Below are positions 24,942 to 33,201 of a stretch of 64,000 bases of DNA, piece by piece; within the stretch, counting starts at the first letter, position 1; each line of letters opens with the position of its first letter. Both the position numbers and the translations under genes were made by a program. Origin of the DNA: Halolamina sediminis (GTDB lineage Archaea; Halobacteriota; Halobacteria; Halobacteriales; Haloferacaceae). Below the pieces are notes generated by a model. The model saw only the letters and a list, made by a program, of their open reading frames with translations. It had not been told where the DNA came from and searched no databases. Where the stretch lies: positions 2,418,001 through 2,482,000 of the forward strand of contig NZ_CVUA01000001.1 of the NCBI RefSeq assembly GCF_001282785.1, in the 5' to 3' direction.

Positions 24942-25817
24942 ATGCACGCTGACGCGGTCGTTCTGGATGTCGACGGGGTGCTCGTCGACGTGGCCGACTC
25001 CTACCGGCGGGCGATCATCGAGACGGTGCAGCGACGCCACGGCGGGACGATCGAGCGCGCGACGATCCAGCGCTTCAAGGACGCCGGCGGCTTCAACAAC
25101 GACTGGGAGCTCACCGATGCGGCGACGCTGTTCGTGCTCGCCCGGGAGGCGGGCTACGAGGGGGACGCCGCCGACTTCACCGACGCCATTGCTGCCCACG
25201 ACAAAGGGGGGCTCGCGGCCGCCCGCGCGGTTCTGCGCGAGGCCGCGACGCCCGAGGGGTTCGACCCCGACGCCGTCGAGGCCGAGTGGGACCCCGAGAG
25301 CGTCCGGGAGACGTTCCAGGCGCTCTACCTCGGAACGGAACTGTACCGCGATATCGAGGGCGAAGAACCCCCCTTCGAGGCCCCGGGGTACATCCACGAC
25401 GAGCCGGTGCTCGTCGAGTCGGGGACGATCGAGCGACTGCAGTCGGGGGTCTCTGTCGGCGTCCTGACCGGGAGACCCGCCGCCGAAGCGGATATCGCGC
25501 TCGAACGCGCCGGGCTCTCGGTGCCCGAGGAGCACCGGTTCACGATGGACGACTGGGCGGCGGGGAAACCCCACCCCCACGCGCTGACGACGCTGGCGGA
25601 GCGGTTCGACGCCGATTCGGTCGCCTTCGTCGGCGACACGCTGGACGACGTGCGAACCGCCGTGAACGCCGCCGAGGAAGACCCGTCCCGGACGTACCAC
25701 GGCGTCGGCGTCCTGACTGGCGGGCTGACTGGCGATTCGGGCCGGCAGAAGTACGAGGCCGCGGGCGCGGCGGCGGTGATCGACTCGGTGAACGACCTGC
25801 CCGACCTGCTGGACTGA
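24942..25817 (+). CDS. HAD superfamily hydrolase (TIGR01548-like)
   Basis: The protein has 291 residues. HAD motif I is [10 protein letters not shown] (nucleophile Asp and general acid Asp), motif [10 protein letters not shown], motif III around GKPHP and motif [12 protein letters not shown]. The sequence, including [16 protein letters not shown], fits an archaeal HAD group of about this length with no proven substrate. A phosphatase or phosphomutase activity is likely. It is followed at 71 bases by the F420-NADP reductase gene, in the same direction. Confidence 0.87.
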   Translation: MHADAVVLDVDGVLVDVADSYRRAIIETVQRRHGGTIERATIQRFKDAGGFNNDWELTDAATLFVLAREAGYEGDAADFTDAIAAHDKGGLAAARAVLREAATPEGFDPDAVEAEWDPESVRETFQALYLGTELYRDIEGEEPPFEAPGYIHDEPVLVESGTIERLQSGVSVGVLTGRPAAEADIALERAGLSVPEEHRFTMDDWAAGKPHPHALTTLAERFDADSVAFVGDTLDDVRTAVNAAEEDPSRTYHGVGVLTGGLTGDSGRQKYEAAGAAAVIDSVNDLPDLLD

Positions 25818-25888
25818 GGCTCGCGGCGACGCCGCGGCCGAGGGCCGCTCGCGCAATCCTTACGTCGCGACCGACCGGAGTCTCGGGT

Positions 25889-26557
25889 ATGGATATCGCG
25901 ATCCTTGGCGGCACGGGCGACATCGGCGAGGGGCTCGCGCTGCGCTTCGCCTACCACACGAGCCACAACGTGCTGATCGGCTCCCGCGACGCCGAGAAGG
26001 CCGAAACGAAGGCCGCAGAGTACGAGACCGAACTCGACTCCCGCGGCGTGGAGACGACGATCGAGGGCGGCGCCAACGAGGACGTGACGACGCTCGCGGA
26101 CGTCGTGATCGTCGCGGTCCCGCCGTACTACGTCGACGACACGATCGAACACGTCGCCGGCGACCTCGACGAGGGCGACATCGTGGTCTCGCCGGCGACG
26201 GGGATGGACCGTGACGACGACGGTTTCCACTACGCACCGCCGCCCGCCGGCAGCGTCACCGAACACGCCGCGAGCGCGGTGCCGGAGGGGGTCCACCTCG
26301 TCGGCGCGTTCCACAACCTCGCGGCCGGCCGGCTGGCGAACCTCGACGCCGAGTTGGGCGTCGACACGTTCGTCGTCGGCGAGGACGACGACGCGAAGGG
26401 GATCGTGACCGACATCGCCGAGGGGGTCGAGGGGCTGCGCGCACTCGACGCCGGCGGGCTCGTGAACGCCGCGGAGGTCGAGTCGCTCACGCCGCTGCTG
26501 GTGAACGTCGCGATGCACAACGACGGGCTACACGATCTGGGACTGGAACTGAAGTAG
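25889..26557 (+). CDS. npdG: F420-dependent NADP reductase
   Basis: The protein has 222 residues. It transfers hydride between reduced coenzyme F420 and NADP. The N-terminus MDIAILGGTGDIGEGLALR is the NADP-binding GxGxxG fold, and IGSRDAEKA carries the Ser/Arg residues that hold the 2'-phosphate. VHLVGAFHNLAAGRL and the C-terminal LTPLLVNVAMHN match the archaeal Fno/NpdG family. The start at 25889 begins directly with the nucleotide motif. A CTTACG box lies about 27 bases upstream. Confidence 0.93.
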   Translation: MDIAILGGTGDIGEGLALRFAYHTSHNVLIGSRDAEKAETKAAEYETELDSRGVETTIEGGANEDVTTLADVVIVAVPPYYVDDTIEHVAGDLDEGDIVVSPATGMDRDDDGFHYAPPPAGSVTEHAASAVPEGVHLVGAFHNLAAGRLANLDAELGVDTFVVGEDDDAKGIVTDIAEGVEGLRALDAGGLVNAAEVESLTPLLVNVAMHNDGLHDLGLELK

Positions 26558-26665
26558 TCGGCCGGCTGAACGCGGCCCGAGGTGGGTGTCGAGGTGCCGG
26601 GGCGTGTAGAACCGTCGAACGAACCGGTAGACAGCGTTATCTCCGTCGTTCGCCACCGTACGAGC

Positions 26666-27160
26666 ATGGATCGACCGGTACTGGAACGCCTCCGTCGACA
26701 GCCCACGCTGACGTTCGGGGCTGCAGGTGGCGGGTTCGCGCTCCTGTTCATTCTGTCCGCGCCCGTTCGAGACCTGCTCGCCGGGCAAGGGTTCGCCGCG
26801 CCGCCGGGGCTGTTGTAGGTGTTCGTCGTCGGCGGGTTCTTCGGTAGGGCAGCCCTCGCGCGGCTGCTCTGGGGGCGCCTCGGTGGGGAGAAGTCGCCGA
26901 CCCGTGGGGCACTCGTCAGCGCGCTCGTGGGACTACTCGCGCTCCCCGTCCCATTCTACCTGTTCGAACTCGGCCTCGTTCTGGTCGGGGAGGGCGTGTT
27001 CGAGCCGCTACCGAACGCCTCGCCCGTGATGCAGCTGCTCTCCGATCTCCTGCTGTTCCTGTTCGTGCCGATCTTCCTCGACGCGCTGGGACTCATTCCG
27101 ACGTACGGCGGGACGGTCGTCGTCGGTGCGCTCGTCGACGCTCTCCTCGCTGGCGAGTGA
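26666..27160 (+). pseudogene. Membrane protein interrupted by an in-frame TAG stop
   Basis: From ATG 26666 the frame gives 50 residues with one membrane segment (FGAAGGGFALLFIL), then TAG at 26816-26818. The very next codon, GTG 26819, continues the same frame for another 113 residues with three more hydrophobic segments (FVVGGFFGRAALARLLWG and on). Composition and hydrophobic pattern run straight across the stop. Either this is a young nonsense mutation, or the second part alone is translated from the GTG. No family is recognised. Confidence 0.6.
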
Positions 27161-27202
27161 GTCACAGTCGCGAGATTTCGTCGATGCTCGCCGAGTCGGT
27201 GG

Positions 27203-27376
27203 TCAGCGAGTGCGGTTCGCGGGGTTCGACCGTCCATCGAATTCGATCCACTCGACAGTCTGGAAATCCGCGGAACACTCGCCGCAGATCAGCACGTCCG
27301 CCAGTACGGTCGAGCCTTCGAGAATCAGCGTGTAGCGATCGGACGCAGAAGCGTCGCAGTTGAAACACTCGCCCAT
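27203..27376 (-). CDS. Zinc-binding microprotein with two CxxC pairs
   Basis: The protein has 57 residues and starts at ATG 27376. It opens MGECFNCDASASDRYTL and has a second pair in ICGECSADFQTVEWIEFDG, about 25 residues later, so one zinc can be held by four Cys. The surrounding residues look like a treble-clef or ribbon fold. Such single-zinc microproteins are plentiful in haloarchaea and poorly characterised. It is convergent with the interrupted membrane gene and about 135 bases before the end of hisE. Confidence 0.7.
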   Translation of the reverse strand: MGECFNCDASASDRYTLILEGSTVLADVLICGECSADFQTVEWIEFDGRSNPANRTR

Positions 27377-27511
27377 TACTGGGATATGCTCGCACGTCCG
27401 TATCAGTTGGTATGTTACCGATTATCCGGGTAACCGTTCGAGCACACACCGGCGTGACGGGGGGTCACGAGGAGTTCGGAACGGGGAAGAGACCCATCCG
27501 AGCCGACCGTG

Positions 27512-27820
27512 CTAAAACCGCGACTCTAGCTCCGCGCGCAGATCGTCCGGCTCCATTCCCTTCATCGAGAGCAGCACCAGCAGGTGATAGAGGAAGTCCG
27601 CGCTCTCGGCGGCCAGCTCCTCGCCGTCGTCGTCTTTCGCCGCCAGGATCAGCTCCGTCGACTCCTCGCCCAGCTTCTCCAGCACGGCGTTCTCCCCCTT
27701 CTCGTGAGTGAACAGCGAGGCGGTGTAGCTCCCCTCCGGCAGGTCGCGCTTGCGCTGCTCGATCGTCTCGAACAGAGCGTCGATGGTGTCGGCGTCGAGC
27801 GCGTCCCCGGAGTCGCTCAC
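27512..27820 (-). CDS. hisE: Phosphoribosyl-ATP pyrophosphatase
   Basis: The protein has 102 residues. It catalyses the second step of histidine synthesis, hydrolysing PR-ATP to PR-AMP. The all-alpha MazG-like fold is shown by the E-x-x-E and E-x-x-D metal motifs in LEKLGEESTELILAAKD and LAAESADFLYHLLVLL. The SYTASLF segment is typical of HisE. It overlaps the upstream pdxT gene by 4 bp, so it is made from the same mRNA although the pathways differ. Confidence 0.93.
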   Translation of the reverse strand: MSDSGDALDADTIDALFETIEQRKRDLPEGSYTASLFTHEKGENAVLEKLGEESTELILAAKDDDGEELAAESADFLYHLLVLLSMKGMEPDDLRAELESRF

Positions 27821-28443
27821 TGGCCGCTCACCTCGACGGTCTCGAAGAACGCGAGGTCGTGGATGCGGGAGTCGGCGGTGAGTTCGGGGTGGAACGACGT
27901 GCCGACGACGGGGCCCTGTCGGACCGCGACGGGGTCGCCGTCCCAGCGCGCGAGCACCTCGACGGAACCGCCGTCGTTGATCGGCGCACCCGACCCGTCA
28001 CCGACTGCGTCGATCAGGGGCGCCCGGATGAACACCGCCGGGAACGGCGAGTCGAGCCCCTCCACGTCGAGCGGGGCCTCGAAGGAGTCCTTCTGCCGAC
28101 CGAACGCGTTGCGGTCGACGGTCACGTCGAGCAGGTCGAGCGTGTCGACGCGGTCGTCGTTGGCGTCGGTCGAGGCGACGATCAGGCCGGCACAGGTCGC
28201 GAGCACGGGCTTCCCGGCCGCGACGTGGTCGCGGATCTCCTCGTCGATCCCTTCGCGGGCGAGCAGTCGGGAGATGGCGGTCGACTCGCCGCCGGGCATC
28301 AGAAGCACGTCGCAGTCGGGAACGGTGCCGGACTGGCGGATTTCGACCACGTCGGCTGCCTCGCCGTGGGCCTCGGCGGCGCGCTCGATGGCGGCGGCGT
28401 GTTCACTCACGTCGCCCTGGACCGCGATGACGCCTGCTTGCAT
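27817..28443 (-). CDS. pdxT: Glutaminase subunit of pyridoxal 5'-phosphate synthase
   Basis: The protein has 208 residues. It releases ammonia from glutamine for PdxS, which makes vitamin B6. The triad is visible: nucleophile Cys in LATCAGLIV and the His and Glu in TSFHPELT. VIAVQGDVSEH and MPGGESTAISRLL match PdxT. The start at 28443 (MQAGVIAVQGD) is preferred because the upstream extension is Pro/Arg-rich. The gene for PdxS is not in the window. Confidence 0.94.
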   Translation of the reverse strand: MQAGVIAVQGDVSEHAAAIERAAEAHGEAADVVEIRQSGTVPDCDVLLMPGGESTAISRLLAREGIDEEIRDHVAAGKPVLATCAGLIVASTDANDDRVDTLDLLDVTVDRNAFGRQKDSFEAPLDVEGLDSPFPAVFIRAPLIDAVGDGSGAPINDGGSVEVLARWDGDPVAVRQGPVVGTSFHPELTADSRIHDLAFFETVEVSGQ

Positions 28444-28491
28444 GGCTGGAGGTGGGCGGGCGGCGCGCAAAAAGGGTACGTTCGGCCCGGC

Positions 28492-28647
28492 TCAGAACGC
28501 GGCGCGAAGGACCAGCACGAGGATCCCGAACAGCGTCCCGGCGGCGACGACGGTACGGGGGTCCATCCGGATGGCGTTGCGGTCCTCGGCGTCGAAGTAG
28601 CGGACCAGCCCCGCGCTGGACATCAGTCCGCCGTCGTTACTGCTCAT
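28492..28647 (-). CDS. secG: Preprotein translocase subunit Sec61-beta
   Basis: The protein has 51 residues. [20 protein letters not shown] and then one membrane segment at the C-terminus ([15 protein letters not shown]) are the archaeal Sec61-beta pattern. It inserts as a tail-anchored subunit of the SecYE channel. The start is ATG 28647. The gene stands alone, with pdxT downstream on the same strand about 50 bases away. Confidence 0.92.
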   Translation of the reverse strand: MSSNDGGLMSSAGLVRYFDAEDRNAIRMDPRTVVAAGTLFGILVLVLRAAF

Positions 28648-28688
28648 ACAGCCACGTCCGGACGTGAGCCGCCTAAAGCTTCCGGAGC

Positions 28689-28732
28689 GAGGCGGGAAAA
28701 CGCGGCGCGATCGCGCCGCGGCAAACCGCCTC
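28689..28732. repeat. Nested perfect palindrome
   Basis: An outer pair, GAGGCGG (28689-28695) and CCGCCTC (28726-28732), encloses an inner 20-base perfect palindrome at 28701-28720 made of two 10-base arms beginning CGCGGC. It lies in the 217-base gap between the divergent Sec61-beta and thioredoxin genes, in a stretch also rich in GAGCGAAC-like repeats. It could form a cruciform or be a mobile palindromic repeat. No gene is present here. Confidence 0.6.
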
Positions 28733-28864
28733 GGGAGCGAACGGTGAGCGAACGCGAGCCGTGAGCACGAAGCAAGCGGGAGCAACGCCCGCGAGCACGG
28801 GAGTAGCCGCGATCTACCGCCGGCGGAACGCTTATGCGCTGGCACGGCCAACTCCGGCCCACGC

Positions 28865-29146
28865 ATGACTGTCCGACTGAAGGACTTCTACGCCGACTGG
28901 TGTGGCCCGTGTAAGACCCAGGACCCGATCCTAGAAGAGCTCGAAGCGGAGTTCGGCGACGTTGAGTTCGAGAAGATCGACGTCGACGCCGACCAGGAGA
29001 CCGCAAACGAGTACTCCGTCCGCTCGCTCCCGACGCTGGTGATCGAGAACGACGACGGCGTCGTCGAGCGGTTCGTCGGCGTCACCCAGCGCGACGAGCT
29101 CGAAGAGGCGCTCAACCGGGCCCAGCAGGGCCAGCAGGCCGCCTAA
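28865..29146 (+). CDS. Thioredoxin
   Basis: The protein has 93 residues. [16 protein letters not shown] holds the WCGPC active site, and [12 protein letters not shown] has the cis-proline. The protein is shorter at the start than bacterial thioredoxins because the first helix is reduced, as in several archaeal members. It is a cytoplasmic disulfide reductase. A CTTATGC box lies about 28 bases before the ATG, in keeping with leaderless transcription. Confidence 0.93.
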   Translation: MTVRLKDFYADWCGPCKTQDPILEELEAEFGDVEFEKIDVDADQETANEYSVRSLPTLVIENDDGVVERFVGVTQRDELEEALNRAQQGQQAA

Positions 29147-29284
29147 CCGGACGCCGATCTTTCTCTCGCGTCGCGAGCAGCCAGCCAGCCGCCGGCAAGA
29201 CGGTCGTGAGGCGGGAGAGCGCCCCGAACAGCGGCCTCGGCCCGCAAGGTAAGCGTTAAACGCCCGCCGAGAGAACCCACGCGT

Positions 29285-29434
29285 ATGGCTAAGTTCGAAG
29301 AAGCGGAGAAACGCATCCTCGACAAACAGATCTGCATGCGTTGTAACGCGCGGAACCCCCAGCGCGCCGAGGAGTGCCGGAAGTGTGGCTACGGGAAGCT
29401 CCGACCCAAGGCCAAGGAGCCGCGCTCGGCCTGA
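29285..29434 (+). CDS. rpl40e: 50S ribosomal protein L40e
   Basis: The protein has 49 residues and starts at ATG 29285. [20 protein letters not shown], then [15 protein letters not shown], is the archaeal L40e sequence with four Cys binding one zinc. It is strongly basic at the end, in contrast with its acidic neighbours, as befits an rRNA-binding protein. CGTTAAACG is about 25 bases upstream. No other ribosomal genes adjoin it. Confidence 0.93.
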   Translation: MAKFEEAEKRILDKQICMRCNARNPQRAEECRKCGYGKLRPKAKEPRSA

Positions 29435-29476
29435 CGACGCGTTCCCCTTCTCCGTCCGCAGCCCTCGACAGCCGCG

Positions 29477-30097
29477 CTACTCGTCGGGGTACTTCGGCTC
29501 CCGCCGCTCGGCCCGCTCCAGCGCACGCTCGATCACGGTCCGCACCGACTCGTCGTCCGCCTCGAACGGGTCGCCGTGGCCGGCGTACATCCCCTCGACC
29601 GAGTCGGGCAGTCGGTCGAGGATCGATCGCAGGCTCTCGATCAGCCGCTCGCGGTCGCCGGTCGGGTGGTCGGTGCGGCCGAAGCTGCCGTCGTCGAACG
29701 CGCCGTCGTTGTACACTACCACGTCGCCGCTGAACAGCGCCGACTCGCCGACGAACGCGACGTGGTCGTCGGCGTGACCCGGCGTGTACACCACCTCGTG
29801 GGTCTCGTCGCCGATCTCGACGGTGTCGCCGTCGTCGATCGCGTGCGTCCGATCCGGGTGGTCGTCGTACGCGAACAGGTCGGCGTCGAACGCGTCGAGC
29901 ACCGCGTCCAACTGCTCGACGTGGTCGCCGTGCTGGTGGGTGAGGACGACGCGGTCGATCTCGTCGACGTGCTCGTGGCTCTCGTCGACGACGCCGGGCA
30001 TCGCACCGGCATCGACCAATGTCGTGACTTCGCCGTCGACGAGGTAGACGTTCGCGGTGAACTGCTCTGCGTCGGCGGTGACGTTGACTGGGTCCAT
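29477..30097 (-). CDS. Metallo-beta-lactamase fold hydrolase
   Basis: The protein has 206 residues. The zinc motif LTHQHGDHVEQLD is followed by a later His in YTPGHADDHVAF and Asp in FSGDVVVYND and a final GHGDP, completing the binuclear site. The group includes glyoxalase II-like and persulfide dioxygenase-like thioester hydrolases; the substrate cannot be told. ATG 30097 (MDPVNVTAD) is chosen over an Arg-rich upstream extension. The L40e gene is convergent with it. Confidence 0.9.
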   Translation of the reverse strand: MDPVNVTADAEQFTANVYLVDGEVTTLVDAGAMPGVVDESHEHVDEIDRVVLTHQHGDHVEQLDAVLDAFDADLFAYDDHPDRTHAIDDGDTVEIGDETHEVVYTPGHADDHVAFVGESALFSGDVVVYNDGAFDDGSFGRTDHPTGDRERLIESLRSILDRLPDSVEGMYAGHGDPFEADDESVRTVIERALERAERREPKYPDE

Positions 30098-30179
30098 ACA
30101 CTCGCTTGGGCCGCGCGGAGTAAAACGCCGGCGTCGGCGGCCGACAACGATCGGCGGCCGACGGCGTCGAGTCGCGGAT

Positions 30180-32411
30180 TTACTCGTTTGCTGGCTCCCG
30201 CGCCGGATCAAGCAGTTCCACCGGATGGGTCGCCGGCCGGTCGAGCAGGTCGGTCAGTTGCTCCTCGCAGGAGGTGCCGCTCGCGACGACCCGACAGTCG
30301 GCGTCGTCACCGTCCGCATCCCGCACCTCCTCCGCGAGCGACTCGCCGACGGCGACGCTGAGTTCGTAGTAGTCGGCCTTGTAGCCGAAACTGCCTGCCA
30401 TCCCACAACACTCCGCGTCGGTCATCGCCACGTCGTACCCGAGCCTGCCCAGCACCGCCTCTGTGTGGGCGTCGAGGCCGAGCGTGCGCTGCTGGCAGTG
30501 GGCGTGGTAGGTCAGTTGCTCGCCACCTCCCCGGGTGAGCGGAGCGGGATCGACGCCGTTCGCCAACAGCCCGTACACGTACTCCAGCACCTCGAAGCTC
30601 CCCGAAGCCAGTTTCTCCGCGCGCTCGCCGGACAGGAGCTTCTCGTACTCCGCGCGGATCATCGCGAGGTCCGAGGGTTCGACGACGACCACGTCCCGAC
30701 CGGCGTCGAGGTGCGGTTCCAGCGCGTCGGCGACCGACTCGGCCCGCTCGCGGGCGGTGGCGAGCATCCCCTGTGAGAACGGTGCGCGGCCGGTCCCGGT
30801 CACGCCCGCGACTTGAACCGGCACGCCCAGCGCTTCGAGCGTTCGGACCGCCGCCTTCCCCCGGTCAACGTCGACGTGGTTGGTGAACACGTCCGGGACG
30901 AGTACCACCTCGCGGTCGGTCCGGGGCGATTCGACGGCAGGGGTTCGGTGTTGACCCCAGTCGCGGAGTGTCTCACGCTGAAACTCGGGGAGGGCACGCC
31001 GCGCGTCGATGCCGAGCCCGCGTTCCAGCAGCGACCGAACCGGCCCGCTGTCGGCGAGCCAGTTCGAGACCGGCGCAGTTGCGCTCCCCAGACGCGCGAG
31101 CGTGTCGACGTTGCCGAACGCGCGCTTCCCCCAGTCCATCCCCGCCGACTCGGAATCCGGGACGAGCCCGTCGACCAGGCTGTCGACGGCGTCCGGGTCG
31201 GCACCGCGGTTGCGGCGGTCCCGGACGACGGTGTTGATCCACGGCACGTCGATTTTGACCGGGCAGGCGTTCACACACCGTGAACAGCCGGTACAGAGAT
31301 CGTTGAACGCCGCCGTGGCCCCGGGGTCGATCGCGTCCTCGCCAGTGCCGGCCTCCCAACCCGTCGCGATGCCGCCGGTGTAGGTGTCGCCGCCGAACGC
31401 GTGGCCGCCGACGTGCTGGAAGTTCGCACAGGCGTTGCTACAGGCGCCACAGCGCACGCAGTACAGCGTCTCCCGCAGGTCCTCGTCCTCGCGCATCTCG
31501 AAGCGGCCGTTGTCGATCAGGACGAGGTGGAACGCCCGATCGTCTTGCCCGCCGCCGATCGGTTCGTTCGAGTCGAAGTCGATCGTCGGCGACTGTGTGG
31601 GCGGCGTCAGCAGCGAGACGTACTGCGCGATGTCCTGTCCCGTCGCACTCCGGGCCAGCAGTTCGATCATCGGTCCGAGCTCGTCGATCGAGGGAAGCAG
31701 CTTCTCCACGCCCGCGACGGCGACGTGCGTGTCGGGCGTGACCGCGCACTTGCGCGCGTTGCCCTCGTTCGTGACAAGCGTGATGGTGCCGCTGTCGGCC
31801 AGCACGAAGTTCGCGCCGGTCATCCCCACGTCGGCCTCGCGGATGCGCTCGCCGAGGTGATCGCGGGCGAACGCAGTGAGTTCCTCGGGCGTTTCGAGCG
31901 GTTCGTCGGGGTCGAACCGGGCGTCGAACAGGGCCGCGATCTCGTCGGTCGACTTGTGAAATCCCGGCGCAATCAGGTGGGAGGGCGCCTCGTCGGCGAC
32001 CTGCAGAACGAACTCGCCGAGGTCGGTCTCGGTCACGTCCACGCCCGCCGCGGCGAGATGCTCGTTGACGTCGAGTTCCTCCGTCGTCATCGACTTCGAC
32101 TTCACGAGGCTGTCGGCGTCGCCACAGACCTCGGCGATGTGCTCGTTCGCGTCGGCGGCGTCGTCGGCGAGGTACACCGTGCCGCCGTTCGCCTCGACTG
32201 ACTCCCGGACCGTCTCGATCAGTTCCGGCAGGCGTTCGATGGCGTCCTCCTTGATCTCGCGAGCTGCTGTCCGGAGTCGCTCACCGTCGACGTCCGCCAT
32301 CGCGGCGTAGCGCCCCTCGTTGAACCCCTGGGCGTTCCGCTTGACCGTCGGGCCCTCGGTGTCGAGCAGTCGCCGGATGCGCTCGGCCCGGCTCTCGTTG
32401 TCGGCACTCAT
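30180..32411 (-). CDS. LutB-like LUD iron-sulfur protein fused to CCG-type heterodisulfide-reductase-like domain
   Basis: The protein has 743 residues, much longer than bacterial LutB (about 475). The first half is a LUD domain (GMTGANFVLADSGTITLVTN, GNARKCAV). Two 4Fe-4S sites follow: CVRCGACSNACANF and CTGCSRCVNACPVK. The last third has CCG-type motifs (HAHCQQRTLG, AECCGMAGSFGYK) as in LutA/GlcF subunits. One chain therefore combines what bacteria make as LutA and LutB. It overlaps lutC by 4 bp. The pair probably oxidises lactate or feeds a GlcD-type dehydrogenase encoded elsewhere. Confidence 0.9.
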   Translation of the reverse strand: MSADNESRAERIRRLLDTEGPTVKRNAQGFNEGRYAAMADVDGERLRTAAREIKEDAIERLPELIETVRESVEANGGTVYLADDAADANEHIAEVCGDADSLVKSKSMTTEELDVNEHLAAAGVDVTETDLGEFVLQVADEAPSHLIAPGFHKSTDEIAALFDARFDPDEPLETPEELTAFARDHLGERIREADVGMTGANFVLADSGTITLVTNEGNARKCAVTPDTHVAVAGVEKLLPSIDELGPMIELLARSATGQDIAQYVSLLTPPTQSPTIDFDSNEPIGGGQDDRAFHLVLIDNGRFEMREDEDLRETLYCVRCGACSNACANFQHVGGHAFGGDTYTGGIATGWEAGTGEDAIDPGATAAFNDLCTGCSRCVNACPVKIDVPWINTVVRDRRNRGADPDAVDSLVDGLVPDSESAGMDWGKRAFGNVDTLARLGSATAPVSNWLADSGPVRSLLERGLGIDARRALPEFQRETLRDWGQHRTPAVESPRTDREVVLVPDVFTNHVDVDRGKAAVRTLEALGVPVQVAGVTGTGRAPFSQGMLATARERAESVADALEPHLDAGRDVVVVEPSDLAMIRAEYEKLLSGERAEKLASGSFEVLEYVYGLLANGVDPAPLTRGGGEQLTYHAHCQQRTLGLDAHTEAVLGRLGYDVAMTDAECCGMAGSFGYKADYYELSVAVGESLAEEVRDADGDDADCRVVASGTSCEEQLTDLLDRPATHPVELLDPAREPANE

Positions 32412-32917
32412 CGGTCCGAGAGCAGGAGAACGTGCACGTCCCGCGGCCCGTGAACCCCCTCGACGGTGGCGCCCATGTCCGCGGTCGCACTGACCCCCGT
32501 CGCGAGGACCGCGCTGTCCCGGCCCGACGTGAACCGTTCTCGGAGGGTATCGGTCACGTCGTCGACGCCAGCGACGAGGTCGCTCTCCCGGAGAACCGCG
32601 ACGTGGCGCTCGGGGTAGAGCGCGACCAGTTCGTCGCCCGCCGGCCGCGACTCGACGACGACGGAGCCGTACTCGGCGACACCGCCGAAGACGGGGGTGA
32701 CTCCTGTCGTCGCCGTCCGGAGTTGGTCGGGCGTCGGCGGCACGGTCACCTCGGCATCGTCGAGCGAGACGCCGTCGAACGGGAGCGGCGTCCCGACCGC
32801 CGGCCCCTCGATAGCACCCACCAGCGCGTCCGGGAACTCCGCCGCCGTCGTCCGCGTCGATCCCACGCCGATGCCGTCGAGAGCGTCGGCGAACGTCGCC
32901 GCGAGCGTCGTACTCAT
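32408..32917 (-). CDS. lutC: LUD domain protein LutC
   Basis: The protein has 169 residues. It has a single LUD domain without iron-sulfur cysteines: the segments DQLRTATTGVTPVFGGVAEY and VHGPRDVHVLLL match LutC, the third component of the lactate-utilisation complex. The ATG at 32917 is taken because the preceding residues are not protein-like. Its promoter, a TTTATC box about 30 bases upstream, is back to back with that of the gene at 33028. Confidence 0.85.
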   Translation of the reverse strand: MSTTLAATFADALDGIGVGSTRTTAAEFPDALVGAIEGPAVGTPLPFDGVSLDDAEVTVPPTPDQLRTATTGVTPVFGGVAEYGSVVVESRPAGDELVALYPERHVAVLRESDLVAGVDDVTDTLRERFTSGRDSAVLATGVSATADMGATVEGVHGPRDVHVLLLSDR

Positions 32918-33027
32918 ACTCGGTAGGTTGACTGTTCGGGCGATAAATCCCCGGCAAACCCTGTGGTATGGTACCAATACTGAACGCCCAAGCGTTTATC
33001 CATACTCAGCCACAAAGTTTAGATGTA
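32918..33027. promoter_or_regulatory. Divergent promoter region, lutC and DUF5786 genes
   Basis: The region contains two opposed TATA-like boxes. TTTATC at 32995-33000 is 28 bases before the ATG at 33028. GGATTTATC on the minus strand near 32942-32950 is about 30 bases before the lutC ATG. Between them is an imperfect palindrome around GGTACC at 32970-32975. The region has no coding content. Confidence 0.55.
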
Positions 33028-33201
33028 ATGGGCTTCGGGAGCTACGATGAATCCGAGCAGGAGAATCAGCAGCTCGACATGAACGACGGCGACGACGCGG
33101 TCGACGCCGACGGCGGATCCCACGAGGGCTCCGTCGAGTTCGACAACGGAGCCTCCAACGACGAACTCCTGGACCGGCTCCAGGACATCAAGGACGATTA
33201 G
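33028..33201 (+). CDS. DUF5786 small acidic protein
   Basis: The protein has 57 residues. MGFGSYDESEQENQ at the start and NDELLDRLQDIKDD at the end are the conserved blocks of DUF5786, a haloarchaeal family of unknown role. The middle is a variable run of Asp, Gly and Ser. An in-frame ATG 20 codons upstream lies before the TATA box and is rejected. The stop overlaps the probable start of the DUF99 gene. Confidence 0.88.
   Translation: MGFGSYDESEQENQQLDMNDGDDAVDADGGSHEGSVEFDNGASNDELLDRLQDIKDD

Noticed and set aside
13459-32982. The 13-mer CAGTATTGGTACC occurs near 13459 and, on the other strand, at 32970-32982, both in intergenic DNA
   Set aside because: Chance 13-mer matches are frequent in a window of this size, so this alone is not evidence of a shared regulator.
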